64,000 nucleotides of DNA, taken from the NCBI RefSeq assembly GCF_001427305.1, contig NZ_LMFZ01000001.1, forward strand, positions 1,261 to 65,260. The letters run 5' to 3'. The position numbers were made by a program, and so were the translations under genes. This DNA comes from Duganella sp. Root1480D1. GTDB taxonomy: Bacteria > Pseudomonadota > Gammaproteobacteria > Burkholderiales > Burkholderiaceae_D. Under the pieces are notes generated by a model, which was not told the DNA's origin, ran no database searches, and saw only the letters and a program-made list of their open reading frames with translations. Position 1 is the first letter of the stretch; each line of letters starts with the position of its first letter. Positions 62,071-64,000 of the stretch are shown here, piece by piece.

Positions 62071-62862
62071 TTAAAGTCCAGCCATCATGCGCGAGCGCAG
62101 GCTCTCCATGGCCGACACGCAGTGCTCAGCACCGAAATTGCGTATCAGTGCCTTGAGCATCGTCAGTGGCGTCAACGGCACGTCGACACGGCCCTTTGCC
62201 TTGCCGCCTATCAGGAAGCGCAGTTCGCGCGTGGTCGGCAGCGGGTCATCCGCCATGGACTCGATGGCGCCATGCAGTTCTTCGGTTTCCTGCAGCGTGT
62301 GGCGCAGGTCGCCCGAGCTGCGCTGCATCATGTCGCTCATCATTTCGTTGAGCGTGCCTTTCAACGCCCTCTTCCTGTATGCGCTCAGGCCATCCAGCAG
62401 GTCGGCCTCGCGCAGCGCCTCCAGCAAGGCGTTGTAGCTCTGGACCATGTCGAAGCGCTCGGCGAGCATTGCTTCCGCCGCGGCCCGGCCTTGCTGGCTG
62501 CTGTCTTCACGCAGCATCTCCAGTGCGCGCTGCACGGGGTGCCATTCATCATGATCCTCATCCAGGTGGCCCAGGCTGCCGACATGTGCCGCCTTGCCGG
62601 CATGTTGGCTGCGCGACTTGTCCCGCAATGAGCCGCGCGGCGCCGTGCGCACTGTCACAGGTACCCGGCGCTGCTCCAGCGTCTTGTTCTGGAAAGCCAG
62701 TTCCTCCTTGACGCCGGCCTCGATGTCGACAGCCTCGCGCGCCTTCAGGTCGACCATCACATGCGCAAGACGCAGGTCGTGGACTGAATGGGCGGGCCTG
62801 GAAACCTGCAGTTGCAGTTCAAGCGCGGCGGGACTTGGCGGAGAGTTGGATACGTTCTTCAT
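62071..62862 (-). CDS. sctW: T3SS gatekeeper SctW (YopN/HrpJ N-terminal part)
   Basis: A 263-residue protein: disordered N-terminus, a charged middle (LREDSSQQGRAAAEAMLAERFDMVQSYNALLEALREADL) and helical repeats (KRALKGTLNEMMSDMMQ, ...ELRFLIGGKAKGRVDVPLTPLTMLKALIRNFGAEHCVSAMESL) typical of the YopN/MxiC/HrpJ family. It plugs the export gate until host contact. HrpJ (about 370 aa) includes the TyeA part, here a separate gene. The annotated ATG has no ribosome site and sits only 6 nt from an hrp box, so the mRNA may be leaderless or the start lies elsewhere. Confidence 0.8.
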   Translation of the reverse strand: MKNVSNSPPSPAALELQLQVSRPAHSVHDLRLAHVMVDLKAREAVDIEAGVKEELAFQNKTLEQRRVPVTVRTAPRGSLRDKSRSQHAGKAAHVGSLGHLDEDHDEWHPVQRALEMLREDSSQQGRAAAEAMLAERFDMVQSYNALLEALREADLLDGLSAYRKRALKGTLNEMMSDMMQRSSGDLRHTLQETEELHGAIESMADDPLPTTRELRFLIGGKAKGRVDVPLTPLTMLKALIRNFGAEHCVSAMESLRSRMMAGL

Positions 62863-62868
62863 GCGGCA

Positions 62869-62897
62869 TCAGTGGCGGCAGCGGCCAACGCGGTTCC
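62869..62897 (-). promoter_or_regulatory. hrp box upstream of sctW
   Basis: On the minus strand: GGAACC-N16-CCACTGA, perfect in both halves. Its end is only 6 nt before the ATG of sctW. Confidence 0.88.
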
Positions 62898-62975
62898 GCA
62901 TCGAGGGCACTAATTCGGGGCCGCTTTCCTCAACTTTTTTCAAAGTCTCATCAATGTTCACGGAAGCGCAACAGA

Positions 62976-62991
62976 CGGCAAACCGGCTGCT
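62976..62991 (+). promoter_or_regulatory. Candidate sigma54 promoter of the ECF sigma gene
   Basis: CGGCAAACCGGCTGCT: GG at 62977 and GC at 62989 separated by 10 bp, with GGCA and TGCT cores of the -24/-12 consensus. It is 82 bp before the ATG at 63073. P. syringae hrpL is sigma54-dependent, which makes this site of interest; by eye it is a moderate match. Confidence 0.45.
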
Positions 62992-63072
62992 ATCTTTCAC
63001 CCTACACAAGCCGGGACGCCATTTCCAACAGGCGCCCTGCCCGACGATGCAACAGCCCAGTGGGAGAACATC

Positions 63073-63690
63073 ATGTACCAAACCGAGCTCGCTGCCACCG
63101 ATATTCATAGCACCGGCCATGCCATGCCGGTCCCAGTCCTTGCCAGCGCCAATGTCTTCGCCCTGCCGTCTGCGCCGGCCATGGCGCCTGGCGGCATCGA
63201 CCTGGTGCACCTGTATCAAAAGCACCGCACCCACCTGCTGCGCTTTGTGCAGCGCTACCTGGGCAATCCGGGCGATGCGGAAGACGTGGTGCAGAACACC
63301 TTTGTCGAAGCGCTGCGCTGCGCCGACCAGTTCTCCGGCCTGTCCAAGCCCTCCACCTGGCTGTTCGGCATCGCCCTGAACCTCGCGCGCAACCAGGTAC
63401 GCCGCAATTGCGCCGACCGTTACGAAGAGACCGACGACAGCTTCCTGGAACAGATCGTCGATACGCACGCCGATCCAGCCCTGCTGTGCGAGCTGCGCCA
63501 GATGGCGGGCATGGTGGACCACCTGCTGGGCGAGCTGCCGCAAGCGATCCGCAATACTTTCGAGGCCGTGCTGGATGGGGAAATGAGCTACGAGGAAGCA
63601 GCCAGGGAGCTGGATATCCCGATCGGTACCGTGCGTTCACGCGTGGCCCGTGTTCGTGCAGCGGCGCGCCGCCAGTGCGGCCGCGAATGA
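63073..63690 (+). CDS. hrpL: HrpL-like ECF sigma factor
   Basis: A 205-residue ECF sigma factor. Region 2 (about 46-105) reads LYQKHRTHLLRFVQRYLGNPGDAEDVVQNTFVEALRC...STWLFGIALNLARN. Region 4 (about 150-200) reads LPQAIRNTFEAVLDGEMSYEEAARELDIPIGTVRSRVARVRAAARR. The first 45 residues are an extra low-complexity extension. It diverges from sctW, as hrpL diverges from hrpJ, and six GGAACC/CCACNNA boxes lie in this window. No anti-sigma gene is adjacent. ATG follows GTGGGAGAACATC. The hrpL name is by context and boxes. Confidence 0.85.
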   Translation: MYQTELAATDIHSTGHAMPVPVLASANVFALPSAPAMAPGGIDLVHLYQKHRTHLLRFVQRYLGNPGDAEDVVQNTFVEALRCADQFSGLSKPSTWLFGIALNLARNQVRRNCADRYEETDDSFLEQIVDTHADPALLCELRQMAGMVDHLLGELPQAIRNTFEAVLDGEMSYEEAARELDIPIGTVRSRVARVRAAARRQCGRE

Positions 63691-63694
63691 AGGG

Positions 63695-64000
63695 TCAACA
63701 GGCCGGTGGCTGGTCCAGCGCCAGGCTGGCATGCCAGGCCTGGGCCATGTCGGCCGTTTCGAGTATCGCATCCATCACACTGCGCTCGTCGCCAAGCAGG
63801 ACCAGCGCCACCCTGCGCATCGCGATATGGCAGCCTTCATCGGCATGCCACATGCAATCCAAACCATCGAAACGGGCGTTTTCGCCCAGCGGCGCGTAAC
63901 CATCCTCGCCCATTGCCGGCAGCCGCGCCGAAATGGTGAGGCAAGCGCCCCCGGGGTCGGCATCCACTGCGGTGCGGGTCACGACAACACCGAACTGCAG
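63695..64000 (-). CDS. Partial T3SS chaperone-like protein (runs off the window)
   Basis: The open frame continues past the right edge; a GTG at 63982 is the first start inside the window (95 residues). The visible part has the strand-turn pattern of CesT-type chaperones (ACLTISARLP, YAPLGENARFDGLDCMWHADEGCHIAMRRVALVLLGDE) ending in a helix (MDAILETADMAQAWHASLAL). It is convergent with the sigma-factor gene, ending 4 bp from it. Likely part of the T3SS locus, perhaps escorting a substrate encoded further right. Confidence 0.55.
   Translation of the reverse strand: MQFGVVVTRTAVDADPGGACLTISARLPAMGEDGYAPLGENARFDGLDCMWHADEGCHIAMRRVALVLLGDERSVMDAILETADMAQAWHASLALDQPPAC

Overview
The window is high-GC chromosomal DNA with compact, often overlapping genes. 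Gene content suggests a beta-proteobacterium of the Burkholderiales, most likely Oxalobacteraceae (Massilia/Duganella/Herbaspirillum-like). This is inferred from protein style; there is no rRNA or tRNA to prove it. The exception is 1-3 kb, which is lower in GC and looks like an accessory cassette of small unrelated genes.

Layout. (1) 1-2.9 kb: four small genes (one frameshifted), each followed by a copy of a 16-bp repeat, then an AT-rich gene with a possible PD-(D/E)XK-like motif. (2) 3.2-7.0 kb: a secreted histidine phosphatase and a KaiC-like ATPase/hybrid histidine kinase pair. (3) 7.2-22.1 kb: a low-oxygen/energy-stress island with cytochrome b561, three tandem-domain universal stress proteins, a hemerythrin-like protein, Hsp20, an acyl-CoA synthetase/GNAT fusion, a P-type ATPase and a HlyD/MacB-like exporter. 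Five FNR/DNR-type palindromes sit in its promoters. (4) 22.2-29.8 kb: MFS pump, LLM oxidoreductase, a three-gene envelope operon with an orphan GT51 transglycosylase, and a pqiABC (LetA/LetB-like) lipid-transport operon.

(5) 29.8-33.6 kb: two divergent units encoding candidate type III secretion (T3SS) substrates and a CesT-type chaperone, each with an HrpL-type hrp box. (6) 33.6-45.2 kb: an R64/IncI-like type IVb pilus operon (PilL-N-O-P-Q-R-S-M-V and a lytic transglycosylase), with a PilT-type ATPase and an OmpR-type regulator. (7) 45.4-62.9 kb: a complete T3SS core on the minus strand, in the order SctW, TyeA-like, SycN-like, YscX-like, YscY-like, SctV, D, N, O, P, Q, R, S, T, U, a Cys-rich protein, SctI, J, K, L, F, G, C. 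(8) 63.07-64 kb: a divergent HrpL-like ECF sigma factor and the end of another chaperone-like gene.

How it fits together. The ECF sigma factor lies divergently next to sctW, as hrpL lies next to hrpJ in Pseudomonas syringae. GGAACC-N15/16-CCACNNA boxes precede sctW, sctD, sctI, sctF and both effector-candidate units, so one regulon can be read directly from the DNA. A sigma54-like element precedes the sigma-factor gene. The backbone order is Hrp1-like, but a YopN/TyeA/SycN/YscX/YscY block typical of the Ysc family sits between the gatekeeper and SctV. This mixed architecture, followed on the same strand by a complete type IVb pilus operon, is the most interesting system in the window.
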